From positions 41,169,650 through 41,233,649 of the forward strand of contig OX328098.1 of the NCBI GenBank assembly GCA_946811185.2: a stretch of DNA of 64,000 nucleotides. Reading direction: 5' to 3'. The position numbers and the translations under genes were made by a program. Positions within the stretch are counted from its first letter, which is position 1, and each line of letters begins with the position of its first letter. Positions 41,809 to 53,382 of the stretch are shown here, piece by piece. Origin of the DNA: Hippopus hippopus (taxonomy: Eukaryota; Mollusca; Bivalvia; Cardiida; Cardiidae). The notes under the pieces were generated by a model that saw only the letters and a list, made by a program, of their open reading frames with translations, had not been told where the DNA came from and ran no database searches.

Positions 41809-42666
41809 CTGTTCGCTTCATACAGTATGCTTGTTAAATAGAAGTGGTCGCTAGGACGGGTTTAATGGAATACACCGAGCATTTTAATTCAGTTCTATCA
41901 TTGCCATACCTCATGTGGCCAGCAGAACGTGCACAAAAATTTCGCTTTAGATCTGAAATCACCAACTATTATAAATAGCGAACTAATTCTAAATTTAGAA
42001 ATTAACACAATCTCTGATTAGGTAAACCATTTGATTTAGCCGATCAGAAGTTGAATTTCTTTAAGATTTAGATTTTTTTCTCAGGGTTAGAACTAGAATG
42101 CAATTTAGAACGCTTGGAGTATAGGGTCCTTGGTCTTTCATCTAAACTGTGATATATGTTGTTAGGTATTAGATCTCCTGAACAAGAAACAATTAATATC
42201 TTTTAAAAAAAAGATAGACGGCGTAATTTTGCCAACAAATAGGCAGAGGCCCTTAGAATAAACATGTCTACATTTTGACAACAGGGGCCCGTAGAATAAA
42301 CATGTCTACATTTATGACCAATCACAAATTTCTATTCATTCATTTGTTATCAGTACCAAAGAGTAGGTCAACAGCCGGCACATTAAGCTACGCCGAAAAA
42401 TTTGAAAATGAAAACCTCTTGTCTTTGGCACTGACTGAGTTCAGTTCACTCATTTGACACTGTGAAGTATTACTCTAGTAAAATCTTCCAGCAAGTGATC
42501 GATCGATCATCACGTACAGGTGAAGCGTACTGATTGGGTCTGTGAGAGAGTGGTGATTGATTTTCAATTGTTGGGTGTTTAATGGTGTTCACATTGGTTT
42601 CTTATGATATTACTCGATGTTCGCTTTTTTGTTATTTTGTAGTGATTCGTTCTGAACCTTTATACT

Positions 42667-42908
42667 GTTTAACCCGGTACCAGACGACAAAAATTTAGAC
42701 TCGTCGAATTTTTAAGAAATGTGTACACCACACATAAAAGAGAAATAGTTCGAATTATAGTTTTGTCACTCAAACGATAGAAAACATGGTCGGAAAAGGA
42801 GAAAGTGCTGGTTACCAGCATTTTCTTCTTTTTCTGCAATCATTTCGAAAGACTTATGAATGTCTAAGGGTGGTTGGATCACGGGGTTGTTTTGGTAAAG
42901 GGTTATTA
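42667..42908 (-). mobile_element. Family A MITE
   Basis: TTTAACCCGGTACCAGACGA start, GGAGAAAGTGCTGGTTACCA centre and GTTTTGGTAAAGGGTTA end. Another degraded A copy follows at about 43010-43215. Confidence 0.75.
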
Positions 42909-43390
42909 GTGTTCAGAATGGATTCTTATGATATTGCTCGATGTTTATTTTTATTTTTTTATTTTGTAATAAAACGTTCTCAATACTTATAACGTTACTG
43001 TTTAACAATCTACAAAAGTTTGGACTGGATCAAATTGAAAGCATTTGCAGACGACAAATTTGATGTACCTTAAATCACGATTTCTGTCTTTGATATGGTA
43101 GAAAACGTTGTGGAAAAGGGAGGGAATGCTAGTTACCAGCATATTCTCATTTTCCCTCAATGTTTTAAAAAGCATTCTACTCAGGGTCTTTAAAATTCAG
43201 ATGTGTGTGGTAAGGGCTCAAGACAAATTTTTAGACTTGTCTACATTGACAGCATTTGCAAAAGACTCGTAAAGTGCGGATAGGATGCTGGAAATTGCCA
43301 TTGAAACGATAGACTTTGAGGGACGTTACCATAGTTTTCTCCATTCCCCACAATGGTTTCAAAAGCTTTGTCCTTTGGGCCGCTCGAGCC

Positions 43391-43605
43391 TCATGGCTGG
43401 TCAAAATAAACATTACTTATAGTCTTTCGCCTGAGAAGTTAAAGCTAGCTCCCGTATGACGGTGCTATACACCAAGCACGTTTATCATATAGGCGTAACT
43501 TAGAATGGGTTTTCGTCCTGTATCTTGCACTATCCCCTAACTAAAAGCCTTCTGAGTGCGTCGCCAAAATGGGCAACTGGTGGCGACGATAATTAAACGA
43601 AACAT
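43391..43605 (+). mobile_element. SINE family 1, 5'-truncated
   Basis: Lacks the tRNA-like head but has the conserved body TAGTCTTTCGCCTGAGAAGT, GACGGTGCTATACACCAAGC and GGTGGCGACGATAATTAAAC. Compare the full copy at 53074. 5' truncation is usual for target-primed retroposition. Confidence 0.75.
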
Positions 43606-43849
43606 ATATCAACGGTTAAACCAAGGTATCCTTTGGAAAAGAATCAGTCTATTTTCCACTGAATGAACAACTCTTCGTTTTATTTTTTCAATTTTCAATG
43701 ACGTTATATACCATTTTAGGAGCACAAGCTTTCCCTGTACTGCCATGGCCTAAACTCCATCTTCCAAAGTATTTCAGGGGTTTATTCAACCTCAACTCGT
43801 CCACAATTCTCAATACACTTAAAAAGAGGACTCGAACAGCGAAACTTCT

Positions 43850-44085
43850 TATTTAGGGCGTTTAAAGCATCTTCGTAATGCATTATACCAAGCAAGGCAT
43901 CACTTAATTGTGGATCCATAAAGCCCATTTGACTAACAACCGACTGAATGATGAAAAAAAAAAAAAAATGGTCCCTGGAAACACATAAAATTTACAGCCA
44001 TAGCAGTCTGCATGTACTGCACAGGCTGACATGGGCCGATACTTTCCGCAGATGTATTAAACCCCCTTTTCACAGAGCATGACAC
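43850..44085 (+). mobile_element. Family C element abutting a splice acceptor
   Basis: Right end CCCCCTTTTCACAGAGCATG stops about 14 bp before the kelch exon at 44100. The left end is degraded. The GACTGAATGATG word and CATGTACTGCACAGGCTGAC hairpin confirm the family. The branch point of this intron must therefore lie in, or right beside, the element. Confidence 0.75.
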
Positions 44086-44099
44086 GCTTTAATTTGCAG

Positions 44100-44280
44100 G
44101 TGGAACCCGAAGTGACGGGCGCACGTCTTGTTCCTGTGAGATTTATGACCCTGTAGAGGACAAATGGACAGAGACGGGGGTCCTCGTGGCCCCACGGGCT
44201 AACCATTGCTGTGTCATGTACGAGAATGAAATATATTGCGCCGGCGGAGACTTTGGGACCCGTAGTCATGATAACTTCTG
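44100..44280 (+). CDS. Kelch-repeat protein, exon 3 of those recognised
   Basis: Acceptor AATTTGCAG, donor CTTCTG|GTAAAT (phase 2). It encodes GGTRSDGRTSCSCEIYDPVED, KWTETGVLVAPRANHCC and YENEIYCAGG, a complete kelch blade with Tyr-Asp-Pro, Trp, the Pro-Arg turn and the GG doublet. High GC compared with the flanks marks it as coding. Joins 18584 and 50702 in frame. Confidence 0.9.
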
Positions 44281-44394
44281 GTAAATATTTAACTTGATTG
44301 TTTGCAACCGGTCCCGCCCCCACGTTTTTGGCCGTAGAAAACCGTCGGTAGGAAATAAGGTTTCACTAAAATACCCGTATGACTTACTTTTGGC

Positions 44395-44698
44395 TGATTG
44401 AATTTTTGGTATTTAACGCCGTTTTCAACATTAAAATAGTAAAATCTGGCGGCCAATGCACCTACTCATGCTTCCTTGAAGTTTTGTGTACCAGGACACT
44501 GTCATGAAAACACTACTTCTGAACCACTGGCTGTTTTCCCTCATGAAAATCGTCAAGCAATGTGAAGTGATGAGAGAGGAACGAATCCTGTCACAACGAC
44601 TGTCATCAATCTTCAGAAAGAATCTGGCCAATCTGAGAGTCGAACCACTGATCCATAGTTTTCAAGCCCTGGACGTTACCGACTGAGCTTCCGGGTTC
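44395..44698 (-). mobile_element. tRNA-derived SINE, family 2
   Basis: Reverse copy: tail side ATTTAACGCCGTTTTCAACA at the left, CATGCTTCCTTGAAG, and the head side GAGTCGAACCACTG ... TTACCGACTGAGCTTCCGG at the right, where B- and A-box-like words occur. A separate tail fragment follows at about 44740-44790. Confidence 0.7.
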
Positions 44699-45695
44699 GG
44701 CTTCCTTTGTATTAATACGTGTCCTTGTTTACCCTTGTGAGATTGAATGATTGATTGTATGGTATTTAACGCGTTTTCAATTTTATTTTAATTTTTTCCT
44801 CGAATCTGCCGCTATTATTCCACTGTCTAAACGCATTTCAGAACTTTCTCTCCGTAGATTTGAAGGGACACGGATCTAGGTAAAAAGTAGAAGAGGTTCT
44901 GGTTGCTTAAGATCTACTGCTAATTTTCTCCCAAAAGAAAGGAATCTCATTTAGAACAGGAACATGGACCAAACACTTTACTGTACAAGTTGGCTTCTTT
45001 ACAAAAGAAGCCAGGAGAGGTCAGCATCCATGTTTTCAAATAGTTTATTGGCTTTTAATTTCAATATATTTTTGTACATGTAAACAAACAAGTGAAAAAG
45101 CCGCCGCGTAGAAACCTCATATGCTTTACATGACGGTCATTTGACCTTCTTCCCGCCTTTTCAAGTCGCATGATCTTGTCCAGCGGTCTTCTCTCTCTTT
45201 TTTAACGAAATTCTTCTTATTTTTTCTTCTGCTTAGATATATTTGCTTAATGAAAAATTACAATTATTTGAGAGGTCATTTGCAACCATGGCAAATTAAT
45301 ATAACAAATCTTTTCTGAAATTCGTCATATAAAAATAAATGACGTCTTTTTCCTGTTTCGGTTTTTTACTTCGCTTTATTTACAAAACCATGACGAAACA
45401 GACTGTGTATCAGTACAATTTCGCAAGAACAATTGATTTAGACAGCAAATTCTGTGGCAGTCTGCCTTTTAAACTCACCACCATTGGAGAGGTCTGATGA
45501 CCTCTCCAATGATCAGTGATAATCACCATTTTCTCCTTTCCCTCAATATTTCTACCCTTTCAAAGACAAATCTCTCCATCGTAGCCATATCAACTTTGCT
45601 GTCTAGGATTGCTCTCAATATGAAGTTTAAAATTTTGTCGACAGGTATAGAGCTCAGGGTTTCTTTTTAACTTTTGATCAATAAAGCATATATAT

Positions 45696-46211
45696 GAGTC
45701 ATAACAGTAGGCTTAATGCATTTGCAAAAAGTATCGACTCATGTCAGCCTGCGCAGTCCGCGCAAGCTGACATAGGTCGAAACTTTTAGCGATTTGTATT
45801 TTTTTTTTTTCATGTCCAACGACAATTCCATCTCATAGTTCAGTCGGCTGTTAGACAAAATGGATTATATGGCTTGCAACACGCGAAAAGGGGCATTCGG
45901 ACATTTGCGTAAAGTGTCGTCTCGGATCAGCCTGCGCAGTCCGCGCAGGCTAATCCGAGACGGCACTTTACGACTACATTAGATTTTGTGCTACAGTAGA
46001 CTTGTGTAAAACAGAAAATTACATAAAAACGGAAAGTGTCGTTTCGGATTAGCCTGCGCGGACTGCGCAGGCTGATCCGAGAAGACACTTTACGCAAATG
46101 TCCGAATGCCCCTTTTCGCGTATTGCAGGCCAAATATGGAATCATAATTATGTGATGACTTGCTTGGTATACTGAATCACGGAGATGCATTAAACGCCCT
46201 TTTGCCAAAGC
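45696..46211 (-). mobile_element. Family C element interrupted by family D
   Basis: Left C part to about 45870 (GACTCATGTCAGCCTGCGCA, AGACAAAATGGATTATAT), then a D element, then the right C part from about 46133 (GGAATCATAATTATGTGATG to AAAGCATGGCTCATA). Removal of D restores the normal C order, so D is the younger insertion. Confidence 0.85.
45871..46132. mobile_element. Family D element nested in family C
   Basis: Ends GCAACACGCGAAAAGGGGCA and TGCCCCTTTTCGCGTATTGC; two internal GTGTCGTCTCGGAT / ATCCGAGACG hairpins. Closely related to 2993-3243. Confidence 0.85.
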
Positions 46212-46232
46212 ATGGCTCATATACGTTAAAAA

Positions 46233-46483
46233 ATGAGCCGTGCTCTGGGAAAAGGGGCGTTTCATGCATCTCTATGATGTATTATACCAAGCAAGTAGTG
46301 GCATAATTATAGATTTACAAAATCACTTTGAATAAAAACTGACTGGATCATGAGGTAGACTGGTTCTTTGACATGCAGAAAATTTACTAAAAGCAAAAGA
46401 CTTCGACACGGGCGCGTACTTAGATTGACCTGGATCGATACATTTTGCAGATGCATTAAGTCCCCTAATCACAGAGAGTGCTT
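46233..46483 (+). mobile_element. Family C short element
   Basis: TGAGCCGTGCTCTGGGAAAA start, ATGTATTATACCAAGCAAGT, GACTGGATCATGAGGTAGAC, and TTAAGTCCCCTAATCACAGA end. The GC hairpin is partly lost. Confidence 0.75.
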
Positions 46484-46734
46484 AATGTTTAGTCGCTACT
46501 ACAAACTTTCGAATTTTTTGATCTTGAAAGCTTTTTTGTTGGTGTTGTCGGCGCTGCTATTTTTTTCTCTCATATGAATAGAATTTCCAAAGTTTCCATG
46601 GCAACCAATAAGATGTTTCCATCATTTTACATCAATATAGTATTTTTCAATTATCCAATTTAGTCGAAAAAAAAAAGAAATTCGAGTATTCATTATGTCT
46701 TATTAATAGTGCTGATTGGACTTGAACCCTGTAC

Positions 46735-47058
46735 CCAGTTGAACCGTACTCTTAACGATCCTGAGGAAAACAGGCTTTTGAAAACATCATAAGAAAAGGA
46801 GAATATGCTGGTTACCAGCATTTTCTCCTTTTCCCGCAGTGTTTTCTAACTTTCAACAAAGGAAAAAAAAAATCTTTCCCCCGACTTTGTGCCCCTCTGT
46901 GGGCAGTTTAGATGAAGAGCAGACAGCACAAATTTTAATTGATTGGTTTCAAATTAGCCAAGTCTAAAATTGTACCGTATGACAAAGACATAATTCAGTC
47001 CCGTCCAATTATCTTTCAAGGTCATTAATATTTGGGATTGTGTGGTAAAGGGTTATGC
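46735..47058 (+). mobile_element. Family A MITE, disrupted
   Basis: The GGCTTTTGAAAACATCATAA and GAATATGCTGGTTACCAGCA centre is clear; the right part is rearranged and includes a poly-A run and a B-like GATGAAGAGCAGACAGCACA scrap before GTGTGGTAAAGGGTTA. Confidence 0.65.
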
Positions 47059-47159
47059 TGTGGAATTTCACCTGAAAAGAATACGTAATGTCGAATTCCT
47101 AAATGTTCAAAGTAACACATCGTTACCCCCTGTATATGATGTCTTGCGTCTTGCAGCAT

Positions 47160-47240
47160 ACGGTTTTGGAAATCATTGAGGCGAAAGGAGAAATTGCTCG
47201 TCACGAGCAATTTCTCCTTGCGCCACAATGATTTTACACG
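47160..47240. repeat. Variant hairpin (GAAATTGCTCGT core)
   Basis: Same layout as the family A centre but with different paired arms: AGGCGAAAGGAGAAATTGCT facing AGCAATTTCTCCTTGCGCC around CGTCACG, flanked by AAATCATTGA and its partner. The arms changed together while pairing was kept. Confidence 0.7.
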
Positions 47241-47698
47241 TCACTATATATCAGACCTTACTTCATTTTATTATCATTCATATTTACAAGGATGTTTACA
47301 AAGCAGTTTGTTGTAAATGTCTCTGGGGCTAATCAAGTAAGAAAAGGAAATCAATTTGGGTCTCACAACATTTTGTCAGGAAAGACTGCAAGGCGACACC
47401 TTGTAGGAACGTCCAATTACTTCGAAAACCTTTTAAGAGAGTCAATAAAACATTTTATATTACAAGTATTCATTAATTCTCCGCTGAACATTGTTTCGGA
47501 GTTGTTTGCGTTAAGAAAGCGGCCAGTTGAACATTGTTTCGGAGTTGTTTGTGTAAGAAAGCAGCCAGTGGCCTGGAAAGAAACTCCAGGAATGCATGGA
47601 TAGGTACACTTGCCTCCGTTATATAGGCCTACGGTTACTGATGTAGGCTAGGCTGAAAACGACGCTAGGTGTCTTAACCACTATGAAGTGGAACCGTT

Positions 47699-47953
47699 GA
47701 GCTATGCTTCGTGAAAAGGGGGCTTAATGCATATACAAACGGTATAGACACAGGTCAGCCTGCAGAGTTCGCGCATGCTGAAATAATTGAAACTTTGTTG
47801 TATTGGTAAATTTTCTGCAAGTCGACCATTTTCCTCAGGGTTCAGTCCGTTTTTAGACAAAAATGGATTTTATGGATCCCAAATTATATGAGAACTTGCC
47901 TCGTATAATCCATTACGGGGGATACATGAAACCCCATTTTAGCATGGCTCAGG
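47699..47953 (-). mobile_element. Family C short element
   Basis: TGAGCTATGCTTCGTGAAAA start and TTTTAGCATGGCTCA end, with ATTATATGAGAACTTGCCTC inside. Diverged from the 34734 copy. Confidence 0.75.
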
Positions 47954-48523
47954 TTAATAAATCGACTGAAAGGTGTTTTTCTGTTGCTGTAAACATTATT
48001 TTAGTCATATCACGGGGACAGTGATAGGCCTTCTAGAGCGGGCGTCATCCTCAAGGCTCTGCCTGCCACATTTAAATTCCACCACTGACCTTTTCACTGT
48101 AGCGCATGAAGGGACATAATTTTCTAGTGTTGCTACCATAACAGAATGGAAGTCCCCGGGTGTTAGACCTTTTTTTTAATGCAAATATTGAATAACTGCC
48201 CTTTCAACGATTTTGCCCATTTTGAAAAAGTCAGTTGCCGTTATTACTTTAGAGTGCTACCTCTTCGAAATGAACTGACCAAATGACGCCAAACTTCGGG
48301 TACAAAGCATTATACAGTCATTAAACAGGACTAGTAGGGCTAGAAACCTCCTTCAAACAAGGCTCACAACTTATTGATCAGCCCTCATATATGTGAAAAA
48401 TGTCTTAGAGGTAAAAAATCAGGTACAAAAAGATCGAAGTCTAATGTTTATGAACCCTATAGAAACTCATTAGATGTTTAAGCTTAATTACAATCTCGCA
48501 CACTTCTCTGTATTACTTCCCTC

Positions 48524-48735
48524 AACCCTTACGCCGCTAAGCCCGAAGTAAGGAGCTTTTGCGGCAAGTGTAGATCAAGATCAGACTGCACAGAACGTGC
48601 AGTCTGATCTTAGATCTACTCTGTCCGATAAGGAGATATTTGTTTCCCCAAAATAACTGAAATTGCAATATTTGAGGTTTTAGTATCGATCGACTGGAAA
48701 CAGGAAAAGCAAAATGTCTTTTTAGCAAAGCATAG
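48524..48735 (-). mobile_element. Family B MITE
   Basis: Starts CAACCCTTACGCCGCTAAGC, centre GATCAGACTGCACAGAACGT, then GTCCGATAAGGAGATATTTG. The right end is lost into a family A-like hairpin remnant (about 48735-48830). Confidence 0.7.
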
Positions 48736-48956
48736 GGAAAATATTGTGGGAAAAGGATTAACAATTGATAAGCAATTGATCCTTTTTCAACACTGTTTTC
48801 AAAAGGTACCACGGGAATTTTCAAAATCGTGCCTGTCAGTTAACCCTTAACCTGCTGCATAAGCGATAATTTTCGTCACTAGCTCGTCAGTACGATAATA
48901 TCTGTAGGAGAGCCTCTGCAGTAACAAATTAACTCTTTCATTTGCAATAGTGACTT

Positions 48957-49186
48957 AACTCTTTACTACACAATCCCTAATTTAACGACCCTGAGCAAAG
49001 AAAGCTTTTGAAAACATTGTGGGTAACAGAGAAAATGCTGGTAACCAGCATTTCCTCCTTTTCCCACAATATTATCTAGTCTATTAAAGGCAAGTTCCAT
49101 CATTTGAACCACTACTGATATGTCGCCTCTGAATGCACGGAATCTGGATCGAAAAGAAAATTTTGTCATGTGGTAAAGGGGTTAAC
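48957..49186 (+). mobile_element. Family A MITE
   Basis: TTAACTCTTTACTACACAAT start, GAAAATGCTGGTAACCAGCA centre, CATGTGGTAAAGGGGTTAA end. Confidence 0.8.
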
Positions 49187-49208
49187 GGCATTTCTGGACT
49201 TCATTAAT

Positions 49209-49436
49209 CAACCCTTTAACAATCAAGACTTTAAACGACCTTTAGGAAGAAAGCTTTTGAAAACATTGTGGGAAAAGGAGAAAATGCTGATAACTAGCAT
49301 TTTCTCCTTTTCCCACGGTGTTTTCTTTCCTACCAAAGAGAGAAATCATCGTTTTTGCTACTTTCAATTTGTCGCCTTCAAATGCTTTCAATTTCGATCA
49401 GTCTAAAATTGTGTTGTTCGTCAAAGAGCTAAGATC
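49209..49436 (+). mobile_element. Family A MITE, adjacent second copy
   Basis: CAACCCTTTAACAATCAAGA start, GGGAAAAGGAGAAAATGCTG centre with a GATAACTAGC loop, and GTTGTTCGTCAAAGAG end; about 25 bp from the previous copy, same orientation. Confidence 0.8.
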
Positions 49437-50137
49437 AAACGGCGCGAAACATGTAGTCTGATTTCGGACAGTGAGACCATCCTCAATCTAATGACTGACA
49501 CCGTCTTCAAACGCGACGGATATCTATAAGAATTGTTAGACCTGGAAAACAGTCGATTTTATTTAGTTGTCTGAGATATAGTTAATGAGTTTCCTTGCAA
49601 AGAAAGAAAATAAGAGAAATTTTTTCACATTAAAAGGAGTGTCAGAAGCCTTGTGGCAGTCCCAGCATCTCTTACGCTTAAAGCGCATGCGTGCGGGTTG
49701 CAGAAACCACGCGATCTGTAAGTATGATTCCTACCCTTCCGGGGGATCTTGATTTGAATCATGTGATTTGTGGGGTTAGTTTGTTTGGTGTCTACCTCCG
49801 TTTTTATCATTACTTTATTTAAATCGCGGCGGTCGCAGCAACTATCTATGCTTCCTGGAGTTTCTTTTACCAGTTCTTCGAATGAAATTCAGCCTTTAGT
49901 ACTACTCTCGATTACTGGTAACGTTTCAAGAGCATCAATCTTCTAGACTGATTGAAAAAAAAAATGCACTGGGCTATTGTGTGCATGGTTTGAAAATGTT
50001 CGAATGAGATTAGCATTCATCCTAGATTAGCATAGATCCTAGATCTACTGTCCGATACTGTGAGATTCCGGCAAACTGAAGGTCGAATTGTAATATTTTC
50101 TTTATACTTATTCGCTAGAAATGTTGATTTAATTGAG

Positions 50138-50405
50138 CCATACGGGGGGGGAGGGGGTGGGGGTGTCAATGCATATCTATGATGCATTACACCAAGCAAG
50201 ACACCACATAATTATGGATCAATAAAATCCATTTAGTCTAGCTGTCGACTGGATCATGGAAGTGGAATGGTCTTTTGACACGCGGAAAATTTACAAATGA
50301 TGAAAGGTTTCGACCCATGTCAGCCTACGCGGACTGCGCATGCTGACATGGATCGATACTTTTTGCAGTTTTATTAGATCCCCTTTTCGCACAGCGTGTT
50401 TCATT
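50138..50405 (+). mobile_element. Family C short element
   Basis: TGAGCCATACGGG start running into a G-rich run, then TCTATGATGCATTACACCAA, GTCAGCCTACGCGGACTGCG and a CCCTTTTCGCACAGCGTGTT end. Confidence 0.8.
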
Positions 50406-50701
50406 TTTTCAGCCATTTAAGGCTAACCCGTCCCGAAATAATTCTGCGTTTTTATGAACCTGAAAAAGGCAACTTTTGAAACATTATGGGAAAAAAGAAA
50501 ATGCTGGTCACCTAACTGTTTTGTACCATTTCAAAGACAAACCCATCATTTTAGCCTACCTCACTTGCCGTCTGCAAATGCTTAGGTTAGTATAAACATG
50601 TCTATTTCTTTTGTGTTTGGTTAGGGCTAATGAACTTCCTAAGCATCTCGCATTATCTCGGTACTTTCAGTACTTTGATTTTTTTTTTTTCTAAATAACA
50701 G

Positions 50702-50817
50702 GGTATACGAGAAAGACAACTGGGATGAAGTTGATTCTGAGTGTCCAGTCACGTTACCGAAATCTGTAGATAGGTTTGGGATGTGCACAGTTGGAAAGAA
50801 GATCTACTTTGTCGGAG
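50702..50817 (+). CDS. Kelch-repeat protein, exon 4 of those recognised
   Basis: Acceptor ATAACAG, donor GGAG|GTAAAT (phase 1). Encodes VYEKDNWDEVDSECP, LPKSVDRFGMCTVGKKIYF and VGG, the Trp, the conserved turn before a glycine-rich strand and the double glycine of a kelch motif. A polypyrimidine T-run precedes the acceptor. Confidence 0.88.
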
Positions 50818-51275
50818 GTAAATTATCCATGCTTTGATATAGTTCAAGACTTGTTCTTCGATCTCTTCTCTCTTTCTCTGTGTCTTTAGGTCTGTCTGTT
50901 TCTATTTATTTGTAAATCTATTAGGGAAGCATTGATTCTTAAAAATAACATCTCAAACAAGTCCTGGAAACCATTACTTTATTAGTATTATTGTTCATCT
51001 CTCTTGATTTTCGACTTTACTGCAAAATTTGATGATCGAATTACGAAACAGATCTGAAAATTTACTGCTATGTACTTCTGTTATTGTATTTTTTCTGGTT
51101 TTTTTTTTTTGTTCCTAGTTGTTCATTTTTCAGATCCTTATATGTACACGTGGCTAAAATTTTTTTATGTATATGTAATGTGACAATGCACAACTATACG
51201 TCACAAAATATATGTCTGTTCAGTTCTATTTCTAGCTGATATTTACAACTTAATGTACTATTTGAAACAGGAAGG

Positions 51276-51325
<50 letters not shown>

Positions 51326-51731
51326 TCTCCATTTTATTGCTATCTTGCTATCTATATGTAGCTTGATATAAGTCTAACGATTTTAGCACTGTTCTTGTTG
51401 GTATTATGTGCTTATTCATAGGCTTAAGAAATTTTGTTCAATTAATCTAGTAACTCCTGGAATAGATTTGCAGCAGGTTACTTCGGAAACGTTCCTGTAA
51501 AATACTTATTTATCAACATATTAAAACTACATGACAGAGAGAGTAGTTTCAACATTTTTGGCCATTTGACATTCGACAATAGGCCTAACACAAAAATTAT
51601 CCCAAAACTATTTCCGTTTTTTCTTTTTTTTTTTTGAGAGGTGGGGGGAGGGGGTCGGGGACGGGCACTCAAACTGCCTTAGTTTCTTTTTCCGAGATAT
51701 GAAACTATTTCATACCTTTTCGTTCCTGTAG
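50818..51731. repeat. Kelch intron 4 with CT microsatellite
   Basis: No element copy seen; a (CT)n run at about 51278-51328 and G-rich AGGTGGGGGGAGGGGGTCGG at 51641 are the only marked features. Confidence 0.7.
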
Positions 51732-51938
51732 GCGTGTCCTGTAAGGTGTCCGACCAATCAGGAACCTCGAAATTTACCACGGAACGTGCCATATTTTCAT
51801 ACACCTCAAGCGTTAGCTCGATGAAGCCGCAAAGACGTCCTTCAACCTTCGGACTACAACCAGATGTGCTGTCCCCTTGGAATACACGGTATCCTAGTAT
51901 GGTGCGACCACGACATAGCTGTGGTGTACAGGCTGTTG
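51732..51938 (+). CDS. Kelch-repeat protein, exon 5 of those recognised
   Basis: Acceptor CCTGTAG, donor GTTG|GTAAAT (phase 1). Encodes VSCKVSDQSGTSKFTTERA, a polar low-complexity loop (SYTSSVSSMKPQRRP), and MVRPRHSCGVQAVG, which has the Arg-His turn and strand of a kelch blade. The blade has an unusually long insert of about 50 residues between strands, seen here but not explained. Confidence 0.85.
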
Positions 51939-52401
51939 GTAAATATAGATCCAAATTTACGTGACTACTTGCTTGGTATCATGCACCACGCAGATGCATT
52001 AAACTCCCTTTTGACCGAGAGCAACTCATATTCAATTGCTAGTGTCAAGTAATGTGCCTGATTAAATTTATCATTTTATTTTTCCTTTTTATTTTATTAT
52101 GATTATTCTCTCTCTCTCTTTTACTGTGATGCAAATATTTTGCATAATCAAACTAACAACTGTTACATTGACTGACTAAGTAACTGACTGACTGAATGCA
52201 CGGGCGGCGACCGGCTGACTGACTGACAGACCGGATTACTGAGGGGCTGGCTCACGGACTTACTGCCCGAATGACTGGGTAAATGACTGACTGACAGGCT
52301 GACTAATTACGTTACTTGATATGAAATTACTTACCAAATATAACAGTAGATAAATAAAAAGAAGTAAAGAGAGTAAATGGTGCATATATGAAATATTTCA
52401 G
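51939..52401. other. Kelch intron 5
   Basis: Starts with a family C remnant right after the donor (about 51955-52030, ACTTGCTTGGTATCATGCAC and GATGCATTAAACTCCCTTTT), followed by a short (CT)n run and a TGAC-rich stretch at 52165-52315. Confidence 0.7.
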
Positions 52402-52518
52402 GCAGTAAAATTTACGTGTTTGGAGGAATCCACCTAGAAACGGGACAGGATGTCAGAGTGTGTGAATGTTTTGATACTGAAAAGGGCACATGGGAAGACG
52501 AGTTTCATTTCCGAAAAG
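52402..52518 (+). CDS. Kelch-repeat protein, exon 6 of those recognised
   Basis: Acceptor ATTTCAG, donor AAAAG|GTAAAG (phase 1). Encodes SKIYVFGGIHLETGQDVRV and CECFDTEKGTWEDEFHFRK, giving the first strand with GG and the Trp-containing fourth strand of a kelch blade. Confidence 0.9.
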
Positions 52519-53073
52519 GTAAAGTTGTTATTAGTATTAAGTGGACATGATCATTCACTCACTTGAATGTTTAATTCATTATTATACTTATTGTCGCTAA
52601 TTGGATAGAGTTACCTCTCTTTCGACACTCTTGTGCGCATATGGTAAGAAAATGAACAATTCTCGTGAGGCAGGGCGATATTATCGGAACGTAGCCAAAC
52701 TGTTAATAAACCTATACAAAAAAAAAAGAAAATGAGCAATGAAAGCCTTAACTCTCTCCATATAAAAGACGATACCAGAAGCTTTTGTGGATAGTGTAGA
52801 TTAAGATCAAACTGCACAGAACGTGCAGTCTGATCTCTGATCTACACTGTCAACTGCTTTATTCTAGATTATGACCGAACTGTCTCTTGATCTTGCAGAA
52901 GAAATGTGTTTTTAGCCTTTGAGAAAATGCAATTTATTTATTCAGTAGTGAAAGAGTTAATATACTTATTAGACACTGCGTCGCAATGAAATTTGCCTCC
53001 CTTAGAACAGATGGTTGCGTTTAGTTTTACTTCATATATGATGCCATTGTATTTTGTCAAAGTCCCGGTGACC

Positions 53074-53382
53074 AGCCCGCATAGCTCAATAGGTAGAGCG
53101 TAGGACTCGTGAACATGATGTTTCGAGTCACTTGAGGGTGTGGGTTCCAACCCCACGGCTGGCCATCTAAAATTACTAATAGTCTTTCGGATGAGACGTT
53201 AAACCGAGGTCCCGTGTGACGGTGCTATACACCGAGCACGTAAAAGAACCAGGCGTAACTTAAGATGGGTTTCGTCCTGTATCTGCACTTTCCCCCGTAA
53301 CAATACTAACAGCCTTCAGGGGGGCGTCGCCCATATGGGCAACCGGTGGCGACGATAAATAAACGCAAATCCAATCAATCAA
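53074..53382 (+). mobile_element. tRNA-derived SINE, family 1, full length
   Basis: The head has an A box (TAGCTCAATAGGTAGAGCG) and B box (GGGTTCCAACCCC) in tRNA-like order, followed by a conserved body TAGTCTTTCGGATGAGACGT, GACGGTGCTATACACCGAGC, ATGGGCAACCGGTGGCGACG and a CAATCAATCAA tail. A reverse copy lies at 56414 and a truncated one at 43391. The intact boxes suggest RNA polymerase III could still transcribe it. Confidence 0.88.

Larger units (their letters stand above)
34132..44099. other. Remainder of the large kelch intron
   Basis: No coding exon was found between the Polinton and the exon at 44100. The stretch holds family C copies (34734, 35041, 41571, 43850), family A copies (35457, 37892, 42667 and degraded ones near 35905-36110, 40800-41010, 41010-41235, 43010-43215), B copies (36725 and hairpins near 37545 and 37800), a 244-bp MITE at 36311, two adjacent E copies at 38769, a CT microsatellite at 38345-38390 and a truncated SINE at 43391. 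From 39,540 to 40,750 I see nothing recognisable. Confidence 0.6.
44281..50701. other. Kelch intron 3: SINE and MITE cluster
   Basis: No coding exon seen. Contents: SINE 2 (44395), C with nested D (45696), C (46233, 47699, 50138), A copies (46735, 48957, 49209) and fragments (45480-45650, 50420-50640), B (48524), a partial SINE 2 (47480) and a SINE 2 tail (49825). The region 44,830-45,480 shows nothing recognisable. Confidence 0.6.

Noticed and set aside
53074..53165. Functional tRNA gene
   Set aside because: A and B boxes are present but the spacing and stems do not give a proper cloverleaf, and the SINE body follows directly.
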